DNA from: Branchiostoma floridae
Taxonomy: Eukaryota; Chordata; Leptocardii; Amphioxiformes; Branchiostomatidae
NCBI RefSeq assembly: GCF_000003815.2
Contig: NC_049981.1
Coordinates: 13,139,021-13,203,020, forward strand
Reading direction: 5' to 3'
Length of the DNA stretch: 64,000 bases
Shown here: positions 25,119 through 35,898 of the stretch, in pieces
Position numbering within the stretch: position 1 is the first letter of the stretch
How the letters are laid out: the number at the start of each line of letters is the position of its first letter
Notes under the pieces: model-generated
Told to the model about the DNA's origin: nothing
Databases searched by the model: none
Seen by the model: the letters and a program-made list of their open reading frames with translations, nothing else
Program-made: the position numbers and the translations under genes

Positions 25119-28100
25119 GCAGCCCTGTCAGAACTGCTGAGGTCCATGGACTACCAGATGCAGATCCTCCACACCAAACAGAAACAGCTGACCAGCACCA
25201 GACTGGTACCTGATGGACACTCCACTCAACCCTGTAGGGCTCTTACTTTATTTATCTACATGTATTTGTTTATACTGCATAGCCTGTAAACTGCCTCACA
25301 AAGAAACACACCAGGTTTGTACTGAAGAGTACAAGCAGCTTATCCAGGCAGGTTTATTTGTTTCACTCACACTGGAATGGACCTTTACTCTTAATAAGTA
25401 GTGTGGGGGGTTCTTTATTGTGCTTGGGATGTGACTTTCTTCACAGGACTTCCATTTTACATCCTGAGGAACTTCCCTAACTAAAGCTAGGTACTCATTT
25501 TCACCTGAATTGAGTGATGAAATCAATGTTAAGCGCCTTTCCCAATGGCACAACCCCTGGACCTGTCAGGGATTCAAACTCAGTACTGCCAGTATCTGAG
25601 TCAACAACCCTAACCACATGTGACTTTCTTACCTTTGCCAAAGTTTGAAACGTTATGTTTCTGTTGTGTGTATGGTGTAGTTTGTGGTTTTGTGCATTAA
25701 CAACATGACTCAAGAGGCTATGGACAGATTGTTACGACATTTTGTCATCATCACATGAAAGAATAGGGATTAAGTTCATTGTTAGCATACCATCTCCTCA
25801 AAATGTACAAATCTTTTTTTTTCCTTTCTGCTCACTTTCCTTTTTTAGATTATGTCATCTATAGAATCACCTCATTATTGCTAAAAAGACATTATGTAAA
25901 ACATGTTACCTATCTCTGGTTGTTGATTTTTAGGTCGTGCAGATACTCCGGTCACTAAGAAACAACCTGATGACAGAAGGACAAGCAGGAGGATCTCCAT
26001 TGAAGATGCCATCGTGCCCAAGGGGTCCCTAAGGTTCCAGGATGTGGCCGGGCTGGAAGAAGCCAAGCAAGCTCTGAGAGAGGCCATCATTCTTCCCCTG
26101 CAGTACCCACACTTGTTTACAGGTGGCTCTGCTGAATTGTTCTGTTTGTTTCACATGGGAAAAAAAGTTTTGTGCAGATTTTAACTTTACATTCTCAGTT
26201 TCATTTAAAATTCACATCTGAGTCATATGCCCCATTCTGGACAAGATTGTATATTATAGAATGTACAGCACAGTTATATCCCTGCTGTGTTTATCTTGAT
26301 AAAAAAGTGTTATATTTGTCAGGATGAGTATTTTCTCTTGAGCTGACAACATTCCATCTTGTTGCAGGTGCTAGAAAGCCATGGAGAAGGATCCTCTTGT
26401 ATGGACCACCTGGTACAGGTGAGTATGTAACCTGGTTAGAAGGTTGCAAGCTTTGACGATATGTTTTGCCTGCCACTGCCCTCGCTCCAGAACATAATAA
26501 TGTTCATTGTAGGCTTTAACTTAACTGTATTAATCAGCCATCTCTCATCATGTAAGATGTCCTCTAGAAACTTGCTTCATTTAAACTTTTCTCCTCTTCT
26601 ACTTCATCCTACACCTGTTGTTACTCTGTGACACTGGAGGGTGACCTCCAGTAACAGAGTCTTGTAATCACTTTGTGCGTTGAGTGTTCGCACCTATATC
26701 TCTATGTTCCGTATGCCGCAATCGCATGTGGATTGGCATGTCGTCTGTACTCGGTTGGGAAATGATGCACGTTATTTTTTTTTCGCCGTAGCTGTTTTTA
26801 TTATGGATGTAATAATTTCAGTTTTCACCCCTACGCCGTCCGGTATAGTGGTTCAGGTCTTCCTTATGATTGTGCATTAAGCCTTGTAGTAATTTGATAC
26901 CGTCAAGCAGATGTTGTCCTCGTCGGAATATGCCATCTCGTTTGGGCTTTGCGTTTCCAATATTGAGGTTGGTTTGACATAGCATACTGTTAACATTTTG
27001 CGCGGTTGATAGCTATATACATTTTATGGTTAGAACGTAGAACAGCTGGCCTATAGACGTTGGGGTGTGGCAATTACTTATCTCGAAGCAGATGTGGGGT
27101 CGTGTGGGCAGCTGTCCACAGCTGTGACTGACCCACTTTTTAAACTGGTGTGCGTTGTTGTTTTCATTTGGTGTCGTTCGATTGAGGCGCTGATTCCGCT
27201 GTTAATGCGTACAGGACTGTTTTAAATTTGGCAGTGATAGGTATGTTAGCTTTTAAGTAAGTTTTTGGTATAAGCTGATGTGATGTGTTCTGTATGCGAT
27301 ATAAACACCGAGTCATACACCACAGAAAACACCACAACCGACACAAACCATAACTAGGTCACAGAGTATGTTACCTACGGTCACTTGTTGGTTTTGCTTG
27401 TTAGAAATAATTCAGTCAGAAACGGTGTCTTCTGTTGTTGTTCTTTTAGGAAAGTCTCGACTGGCCCATGCCTTGTCTTCAGAGATAGACTCCACCTTCT
27501 ACTGCGTGTCCAGTTCTGACCTCATCTCTAGCTGGGTGGGAGAGAGTGAAAAGTGAGGAACTTTTATTTTCACAGCCTTTCCTCTCATGCCAGGCATTGT
27601 TTAATCATATGGCGTAATCGGCCCAAGAGGTCCTGAGTTTGAACCCTGCCATGTCTTCAATCTTGTGCGCTTGGGAAAGGTACTTAACACGACTTTCCCC
27701 ACTTCACTCAGGTGAAAATGAGTGTCTAGCTTCGGCTAGGGACGTCCCTCGGATAGGACGTTGAATAAAGACTGTGCCTTAATAATCGACCTAATCATCG
27801 TGGGCAGTAAAGGAAGAGAGAAAGTTTGATGCAACAACCTTGGTGTACTGGCATACATTCTGTCCTTCTTGCTATATTAGTGCAGCCGATCAGAGACTCC
27901 CCTCATGTGGTTCGAGGGAAAGGGTCTAAGCCAATCATGTTGTCTCTAGACAACTTAGTATTGATCGGCCAGTGCTAATGCTCACAAAAGGACAGAATGC
28001 ATGCCGATATGCCAGGGTCATTTCTTGATGTAGACAAGAGTGGGTCTGGCATAGAACAATGCTACACCAAAGTTAGAATTCTCAGTGATGTGAGAAACAT

Positions 28101-31004
28101 TTCCATTGTCAGCTGTATTTCCTTTCGTGACAATCTAACCTCATCCAGGCTTGTCAGCATGCTGACTCTGTTTTGAAGTCTCCAACTCTGCCCCCTAGCA
28201 GTTTCTGTACATATGACAGATAACTCTGCTATATTTGATGATTCTGCCATACAAAATGTGTACATAGTTATTGTGTTTTTGGCACCATTTCAGGTTGATA
28301 AAAGAATTGTTCCAGCAGGCAGCATACAGAAAGGGCACATCAGTGAGTTAGGATTTTGTCTGTAAAAGTTGCCAGTTGGGTGTTCTTTTTTGGTCCACAG
28401 ACATAACCCTTAATTGCTAACACAATGGCTTTTAGCACTGTTGCTAGCATTCCGGAATTCTGGACACACTGTAAGTCCAACCATTTTGCCTTGTTTAGAT
28501 TTGCAGATCTCGCAATGGCTTCTCCCTGCAAACATGTGTGCTGTTATTTTTCAACCACGAACTCAAATGCTGCAAATTCTTGATTTTTGCCATGACACAA
28601 AATCTAAGTGCTGCAAACGGAAATAGATGTACAGTACTCTACCTGAAATCATCACTAATGTGGTATGCTGTTTTTTTTTTATGTTTTAGTATGCTGTATC
28701 TATATCTGTATAGCCAGTATAAGCACGAACACATGAGTTTCGCAGGTATGTGGAGCAATAACAGCTGGTTATATCGGACTGAATCACCCAAATGCTATTT
28801 CATTTCAAAGCTTGAAACTTATTAACTTTTGTGTTGTCACCAGGTTATTTTCATCGATGAAATCGACAGCATCTGTCGGAAGAGAACGAGTCGCGAGGAG
28901 GAGCACACGAGGCGCGTGAAGACGGAGCTGCTGCGGCAGATGGAGGGGGCAGACACATCGGCGCTGTCCGAGAAAATCTTCCTGATGTGTGCCACCAACT
29001 GTCCCTGGGAACTGGACTCAGCCTTCCTGCGCAGGTTTCAGAGAAGGATCTACGTCCCCCTCCCAGACAGGTAAATGTACATGTACACAATCTCTGCATC
29101 TAGATACTTCACTGTTTGAAGGTTGACGGAAACTAGTATTGGGTGTACTAGTATACTGTAAATGCAGAAATGTTCACGGTGGATTAATGTTCGCGGTTTT
29201 CGCGGTGACATTTTTCTATTATGGTATTAGTCTGCAGTGTATGGTGTTACCGTGAAATTAAAACCGCCGCAAAAAGTCCTTTTTCCCGCTACCGCAAAAT
29301 AAAATCCCCGCGAACTTAAATACATTTACAGTAATTACTTATATCAATTTACATCATTATGCCTCCTGCAGTAAGGACAATTCCTATGTAAAATATACAT
29401 TTAGTAAACTACAAAATGTACTGGTTTCTAACAACCCTGCTCAGTTCTACATTGTATGTGCTGCAAAATTACTAAATGTCACAATCTTGTTTCATATTTC
29501 AGAATTTATATTATAGAGTTTCCACTTAGGGCTGATTCAGGACTGTTTACTTTACTTGTGGTGGTAGCTGGTCACAGAGTGGGATATGGTCTCCATCTTA
29601 TTAGGTCAAAAACGTCAACACAAATTTGAATAACCAACATCATACAGTGTATATCTACATGATGTATTTCTGTACGAACAGGGAGGCCAGGAAGTCCCTG
29701 CTGCAGATCCACACCAGTCAGAACAGGGTCCAGCTGACAGAGCTGGAGTGGGGCCAGCTGGCTGACAGGACTCAGGGGTACTCAGGCAGTGACATCGCCA
29801 CCGTCATCCTGGCCGCGCTGTTTGAACCAATCAGAGACCTGCAGCTGGCCACACACTGGAGACAGACTACAGGTATGCGAGGCACTGTCATCTCCAAGCA
29901 GATTACAAGATAAATTATCATTCTCAGATATTGGGGGATGTGAAGTTCTCTGACTAACTTTTCTGACTGGCCTCCTTTTGTTAATATTGACCATGGTAAA
30001 ATCTTAATTGATATCAGCTTTACAGCGTTGACTGTGGCTAAACAGTCCTATACGAGAACGACAGTCTCTGCCACGCACATCTGTAGTCTGACTTAGGCCT
30101 GAGTTCTTTTTGCAGGAACCGCTTCTCTTCTGCCATGCGCATCAGTCTGGTTTCTCCTGATTTTAGCTGCCTGGACAGTGTGCATCTCCAGCTGGATCTG
30201 TCATTTTCAAGGTCCACCCAGTCAGACTGCCCTCTACCAGTCAAAAAACCTCACACATAGAGGACTGTCAAAAATGTTAAAAAAACAATCATCCACCTCA
30301 ACACACACACTAGTATTTTCTGTACTGTATCATCCACAAAGGAGAGACTGTTGAGCATTCATAAAGTTCTTGCAATGGTTTTTAGTGGTCTCACAGTAAA
30401 CACCAAGGTTTGCCAACAATCTTCAAAGTCTTCCAATGTTGTTTTAATGACCAATGCTTCTTACCAGCCCACTGATATCTGATGTACCGCTAGGTGATCA
30501 GTGGACCCCTTGTGACAGTCAGGATGTAGGAGCTGTGAAGGGAAGACTGGGAGAGATGCCATCTGATCAGGTTTGTAGTCTTGTACCTACAGTGTATGTA
30601 GCCTTTGTTGGTCAATAATTCTAATCAACTCCAGCCCAACGGTAGTGGCTATGATTAGACAGTACTGTTGGAGAATGACAGTCCCTGCTACACAAGCCAC
30701 ATCTGTAAGCTGATTCAGTTCTGTTTATGTCTTGTACAGTGTACTGTTGAGTTCTACATAGAAGTAAGTGTGGCAGGAATTTCACCATGTCAGTGGAGAG
30801 TCATGATCATATGCACCAAAGTGTAGCATAGAATTGATTTTTGTTTGTTTGTTTGTTTGTTTGAAGATTACCCATGTGTCCCTGCAGGTAGTGCCCCGTG
30901 ACGTCTGTCTACAAGACTTTGTGAAGTCCCTAGCTGCAGCGCACAACACCGTCAGCCAGGGGGAGCTGCAAAAGTTCCATGACTTCAGCAGCAGCTTAGG
31001 TTGA
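25119..31004 (+). CDS. VPS4-like AAA ATPase, main exons
   Basis: Exons: 25119-25233, 25934-26122, 26368-26418, 27450-27552, 28294-28342, 28844-29070, 29682-29872, 30494-30570, 30888-31004. All phases agree; with the two upstream exons the model is 440 aa. VPS4 ATPases remodel and disassemble ESCRT-III filaments at membranes. Visible by full-model numbering: AAA core from about residue 139 ([20 protein letters not shown]), Walker A GPPGTGKS (182-189), pore-loop-1 Trp215 in SSWVGESEK, Walker B VIFIDEID (238-245), sensor-1 Asn289 in ATNCPW, and two arginine-finger candidates (300-301) in FLRRFQRR. The C-terminal helix ([20 protein letters not shown]...) matches the VPS4 C-terminus and excludes katanin or spastin. 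Odd points are a weak MIT region, an altered pore loop 2 and a beta-domain linker about 14 residues short. The donor at 25233 (GTAGGG) was chosen by phase and is the least certain junction. Confidence 0.92.
25485..25640 (-). mobile_element. tRNA-derived SINE fragment
   Basis: Read on the minus strand it has a tRNA-like GTGGTTAGGGTTGTTGACTC, a degenerate B box (GAGTTTGAATCCCTG) and the shared body ATTGGGAAAGGCGCTTAACA. It lies in the intron after the exon at 25119-25233. Confidence 0.75.
27610..27790 (+). mobile_element. tRNA-derived SINE fragment
   Basis: Contains a degenerate B box (GAGTTTGAACCCTGCC) followed by CTTGGGAAAGGTACTTAACA and GACTTTCCCCACTTCACTC, the same body as the SINE at 20.1 kb. 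The 5' tRNA half is truncated. It lies in the intron after the P-loop exon. Confidence 0.75.
29154..29333. mobile_element. MITE with TACTGTAAATG termini (copy 1)
   Basis: A 180-bp element begins TACTGTAAATGCAG and ends CATTTACAGTA, giving perfect 11-bp inverted termini that include a TA on each side. Inside are GTTCGCGGTTTTCGCGG and its complement-like CCCCGCGAACTTAAA. A second copy, 212 bp, lies at 46.7 kb. A TA target would fit a Tc1/mariner-type or related element. No coding capacity. Confidence 0.85.
30024..30712 (+). repeat. Two related dispersed-repeat copies
   Basis: The stretches at about 30024-30105 and 30634-30712 align: GAACGACAGTCTCTGCCACG against GAATGACAGTCCCTGCTACA, each followed by a CACATCTGTA word and CTGA. 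They lie on either side of the small exon at 30494-30570, so that exon sits between two copies of a repeat. Confidence 0.6.
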
Positions 31005-31067
31005 GAACCCAACACTATCTACTGCAACAACAACGCCAAGCCAAGAAACAAAGTATACAACCGTTGT

Positions 31068-31073
31068 AATAAA
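31068..31073 (+). promoter_or_regulatory. Polyadenylation signal of the VPS4-like gene
   Basis: AATAAA lies 64 bases after the TGA stop, with a T/TG-rich stretch following it. Confidence 0.7.
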
Positions 31074-31830
31074 GTTTAATTTTGAAGAAATTTTATGCTT
31101 GTCAAACAAGCAATGTTAATTATGAAGTCAAGTAGTGTATGTGTTTCACTCTATGTTTCAATGTTCTAAACAAAAAATTATAAGGTTAAGACTTAAGTTA
31201 TGATATTATGTAGTTTTGTAACACATTGCACATTATGAAATAGTATTATTATGATACTAAGTTGTTACTTTACACATTGTATTCTGTCACTTCAGTGTTA
31301 TAAACAAAGGATTTTAAAGTGAATTTCAAACCTGTTTGGCCCTGTTGACATGTTTTTTACTTATATGGACATTATTTAACGTAATACAGTTGTTCCATTG
31401 CAAGTAGATTGACAAGTCATGGAAGCTCTGTTGGAAGTTTTCTCGTCATAGCCTGGTTTCCAAACCTATACACCTTTTCCATACAGCAGACATGACAGCA
31501 GAAATAATGTTAATGAGACAAACAAACAGGTTATTTATAGAATCAGCTCCCGTTCAGTTTTTCTCCCAACTACATACACTAAGTTTCTAGATATAAGCTC
31601 AAATAATAAATATTGTAAGTAGTGCTATGCATGGAAAAGATTCTCTTCAAGTTGAAGTAGCTTGGGTACATCCTCATTAGTTTAAACCTGCCCCCATATT
31701 ATGGTGCTCTCACTGCATTGTTGAGAATGTACATTTTGTACATGTATTACTAACAATGGTGAGAACACACTAGTGAGAGAGCAAGCATAACTAATGAAGG
31801 ATTGATACCTAAGCTACATGTACTTCAACC

Positions 31831-31836
31831 TTTATT
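31831..31836 (-). promoter_or_regulatory. Candidate polyadenylation signal of RNF180
   Basis: AATAAA on the minus strand, about 210 bases beyond the RNF180 stop. The VPS4-like gene ends about 750 bases away in the opposite direction, so the two genes converge. Confidence 0.45.
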
Positions 31837-32045
31837 TTGCAACAGAAGTCAAAACTGGACTGTACACATGGTGAGCTTGCAGAATTCTGGTCATGTTTTC
31901 AATACAGTCGCAAATTTTATGTCCACACACAAATACTATTACATCATTCACTCATATTAAAATACATCAAATGAGTTGGTAATAAAAATCTATGTTGACA
32001 ACTCTGCATCATGATTGTTTTATTCTAATTACTGGCTGTCTTGTT

Positions 32046-34699
32046 TTAGAAAATGAAAGAACGTATGGTAAAATAACACAGTCCACAAACCACAAACAAA
32101 CCTATGATCCAGTTGATAGAGTAGAAGTACACTAAGAGTTCGTCAAACATGCTCCCGTCGTAGTTCAGATCATCGTCGTTGCTGCGGTAGTGAGGGTAGT
32201 TCCGCCCACCCCGGCGAGAGGTCAGCGAGGTCACGGTCGTCCACCACAGGGCACGGGCACCGGTGACCCCTGGGAGTGGCCAGCTCTTGTACTGGGTCTG
32301 GCGTTCTGCACGGCGCCGCGACTCGTGATGTCGTGGGAAAAACTCCTGCATGGTCTTACTAAGTTCTGATGTAGGAAGAGAAGGGAATAGTTATACTGTC
32401 TATGTGGCTAATTTCTATAACTACGCTAACTGATGACACTTTAGCAATAAAAACAAGATGCAACAAGAAAGACTACAGACCTCACCTTCATTCAAAATGA
32501 AACAGACATACATGCCCATAACCATAGAAGTGTCCGTCAAGACAAAAGGGACTGATAAGGGGGAAAGTACTACCGGTAGACATATATTTCTAATGATATG
32601 TAAGCAAGCACATTGGAGAAATGATACCAAAGATCCTTCCCATGTTAAAATTCTACGAAAAGCAGATGTGTTTACTATGAAGTATAGACTCAACTTACGG
32701 TAAGAGTAGTTGACCGTGATGACCACAGTACGGCACAGTGGACAGGCCGTACAGCCAGGGTCATCCTTAGCGACCTGTCTGAGACAAGGGTCACAGAAGA
32801 CATGTCCGCATGGCTGACACATGTACGGTTCATAGTACAGGTCCAGACAGACGGGACAGATCAGTCCTTCTCTCTCAGCCTCCTCAAACTGCTCAACTTC
32901 CTGGGTCTAATGAAAACATAGAACATGGTTAGTTTTACTGTGCAGCTACAGAAAACGTCTGCTAACACATGTCACAGTTCATAGTACAGTTACAGACAGA
33001 CATGACAGATTAGAAGTCCTCTCTCTGCCTCCTTAAACTACTCATCTTCCTGTGTCTGTAAGAGTAGGATATGTTAAGTTTTACTGTACAGATGTAGAAG
33101 ACAGGTCTGCTAACACATGCATGGACAGATAAGTCCATTTCTCTCACCTAGCTCAAATCTCTCCCCAGGTCTATAATGAGCAGGTAATACATGGTCACCT
33201 GTTTCTTCACCCACTTCTCGTGTCTTCTCTGCTTCTTACGAATGTTCTTCAGCTTGTTTCTCTCCCTCTTTGTTTGCCTCTTGATCCTCCGTCTGTCTGC
33301 TGTGTGTCCTGTGTTCCCTCCGTCCAAGCCCTCTAACACTTGGAACAAGTTTGTGTCATGGATACAACTGTCATCACCATCTGTAACCACTAGAGGGCGC
33401 TGCCAGCTGGCAGCAGTCCTTGTGGTTTGGTCTCCTTCTGATTCCTCCTCATCTATAGTGCTGGAAGTTGACTCTGCCATGTCACTGACAGAGGAATCCG
33501 TTTCAGCAACTCCATCATCAGCTACATATGAGGCACCTGTGTCAGCAGGTGCAGTGTTTGATCTGGCAGGTGCATCACCTGTTCCAGCAGGTACAACACT
33601 TGTTCCGCCAGGTGTGACAACTTTTCTGGCAGGTGCAACACTAAGTCTTGTCTTAGCAGGTGTAACAACTGTTCTAGCAGGTAAAACACCTGTTCTAACA
33701 GATACACCTGTTCCAACAGGTGCATCGCCTGTTCCCACAGTTGCAACATCTGTTTTCCGGTTTTTCTTTGGCTTCTCATAGTGCTTGTCTGCCAGCTGTC
33801 CACCTGCCAAATGTTCTGGTGAAACAATACCACAGGCCTGTTCCTTTGTTTCACACATTTTTAAAGGTAACTTTTCCCCTTGCTGTGTTTTGGGTATGTG
33901 TTTTGGCGAGACTTTGTCCACGTCCACACGACACCTTTGGATGTGTATAGGAGGGAAGACCTGATCACCGCAGGGACACTTCACCAGGGAGACAAAGTCA
34001 AATGAGCCCAGCCGGCCGCCACACTTTGGGCACAGGAGCCGTCCTTTGGTCCAGTGTACCTGGAGGGACAACAAACAAACAAGACAAATTTATTATGATC
34101 CACATACATGACAGGGTGGCCATAGGAAAATGGATAACGGATGCAATAAGAAATCAAATCAGCTTTGGACCCAGGACAAACAACTTCCCATCCTGTAAGT
34201 CTCTTGTGAAAACATTTTTGCAACCTGGGCCAGTTGTAACAACTTTCACGCACACCATAACAAACAAACTGAAAACGATACCTCCATCTTCACGAAGGTT
34301 AGTTATACAATTTACTACAAAATCTGGAACTTTATACTGTGTTTATTTAGAACTGTGACCTAAACTTTGCCTGGGTGCCAGCCCTTTAAGTTGTTCTTTG
34401 CTCTCTTGGTAGCTTCTGTAACCTACAGTAAGGAGACTGGAGTAAGGCTAGAACAGCTGGTTCCCAGGCTTATCTTAGCCATGGTTACATTTTACAGTAA
34501 TACAAAATGTACTAGTTAGTACCTGGATGATTTGGTCCTGTATCCAGTCAGGGATGTTGTTATCACTGATGTACCATAGTGTGGACAGACCTTCCATGGG
34601 ACAGGAGTCACCGCCGCCATGACTGCCGACAACGCAGCGTCCGTTCACCAGGGATGAACGACAGCGCCGGCACTTCAACACACAGCCATCCTCCAGCAT
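32046..34699 (-). CDS. RNF180: RNF180 (Rines), membrane-anchored RING E3 ubiquitin ligase
   Basis: Coding exons in transcription order: 34523-34699, 33199-34059, 32699-32906, 32046-32365; phases agree, total 521 aa (human about 592). An N-terminal zinc-ribbon-like part has CVLKCRRCR and then [20 protein letters not shown], the RNF180 signature. A low-complexity Pro/Ala/Thr/Val/Gly tract occupies the middle of exon 2, followed by a basic helix ([20 protein letters not shown]) that closely matches the vertebrate protein. The C3HC4 RING (about 363-405) runs from CPVC through CGHVFCDPC to CPLC. The hydrophobic C-terminus ([18 protein letters not shown]) is a tail anchor. The start Met is inferred: the frame remains open upstream, and an acceptor just before it allows an upstream 5' exon. 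Intron 2 carries decayed duplicates of exon 3. Confidence 0.95.
32979..33175 (-). pseudogene. Two decayed tandem copies of RNF180 exon 3
   Basis: Within RNF180 intron 2, exon-like copies begin (minus strand) at 33055 and 33170, compared with 32906 for the real exon. The first copy retains an acceptor (CAG|ACACAGGAAGATGAG) but reads TQEDE then a stop, where the real exon reads TQEVEQ. It continues with recognisable exon sequence to a TACTATGAAC match. The second is shorter and has multiple stops, but keeps GAGAGAAATGGACTTATCTG. Intron sequence was duplicated along with the exon. No RING cysteine pair survives, so they cannot substitute for the real exon. Confidence 0.85.
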
Positions 34700-34859
34700 G
34701 GCTGCTGCAGAAGATATTGTAACAGTGGGGGTGAAAAGTGAGACTGCTAAACTGACCATACCAAACAGCTTTAAGCCTTTTGGTCGAACAGTTTTAATAG
34801 AATCTGGGTTTGTGAGCATATTGATGAAATTCTGATAACACAAAGGAAGATACTATCTT

Positions 34860-34980
34860 CTTTTTCCGTCGTGTGCGTGTGTCTATGTGTATGTCTGTGT
34901 ATGAACGTTCTGAGTGTGTGTGTCTATGTCTGTGTATATATATATATGTGCCTATGAATGTGTGTGTGTCTATGTAACGT
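34860..34980 (+). repeat. TG-rich simple repeat upstream of RNF180
   Basis: Imperfect (TG)n with GTCTATG interruptions and a short (TA)n. It lies in the region between RNF180 and RFK, which also contains any RNF180 5' untranslated exon; I could not identify one. Confidence 0.8.
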
Positions 34981-35898
34981 TATGTCTGTCACGACTCTTT
35001 GTATCATGGTATTTGTATTTCTCTTAAAGTCTGGCAGACAGAAAACGGGGCATATACATGATAAAAAGGTCACAATTTTCCTGAATAACCTCTGCTTTGA
35101 GTTGAAGGTTAACGTTAGGTTTAACATTTAAAAGCCTTAAATCATATATTTCATCATCCACACAGCACAGGAGAATGACAACAATGTAACACACACCTAC
35201 GTGCCACCGAGAATATCTCTATCTCTGATGCTGCTCTTTTCTTCTGTGTAGTTTCTTGAAAGGTTAAAATGACAAATTGTACCAGGGACGTTTATCAAAA
35301 CCCCTTGGTTTGACAGACTGAATGAAACCACTTTGAGTTTGACAACGAAACAATTGCGGTCAGCGAGAACATAGCATCTGATTGGTAAAGACATCAAGTA
35401 GAGATCTAGCACAAAACGTCTAGCCATAATAGTGTACTAGTATTATATCATTGTCATCAATAAAAGCAATCTACAGCTTTAACCAAGAATTATAAGAGTT
35501 TCATAATTTTTAGTCTTCATTTTTCTCATTATAGACTAAAATACGCCAGTGACAATCAAGTATCCGAATGTAAGACTACTTTTTAAATCAAGGCAGACAA
35601 ATTCTGGATAGTACCATTCATATAATGGGGGTATCTTATTTATACTGCTTAGGTTAGTAATAGAGTCATTGTAGTCTTTCGTCAGATATGTAAGGATATA
35701 TTTAGTTATTTACTTAATAAAGTGATTTTAACTCTACAGAGTTTCGACATTTTTTTTTTAATAATGGGATTTGTAGGTTCCTATATTCAGTCCCCCTGAA
35801 ATATTGGTATAGTCGACTAGTATTGCACAACCTTTGACCTCCATTTAGTAATATATAACGTAGTAGCTTGTCGCGTTTGTGCGGAACCGTCTAGAAAA

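Noticed and set aside
26680-26880. 66-codon open frame in an intron of the VPS4-like gene
   Set aside because: No recognisable domain, no splice context in the gene frame, and including it would break the P-loop.
33191-33781. 196-codon plus-strand open frame
   Set aside because: It is antisense to RNF180 exon 2 and its composition reflects the repeat tract on the other strand. There is no start context or homology.
35197-35427. Candidate RNF180 first coding exon (MARRFVLDLYLMSLPIRCYV...)
   Set aside because: No matching donor phase and no resemblance to the RNF180 N-terminus. The Met at 34699 suffices.
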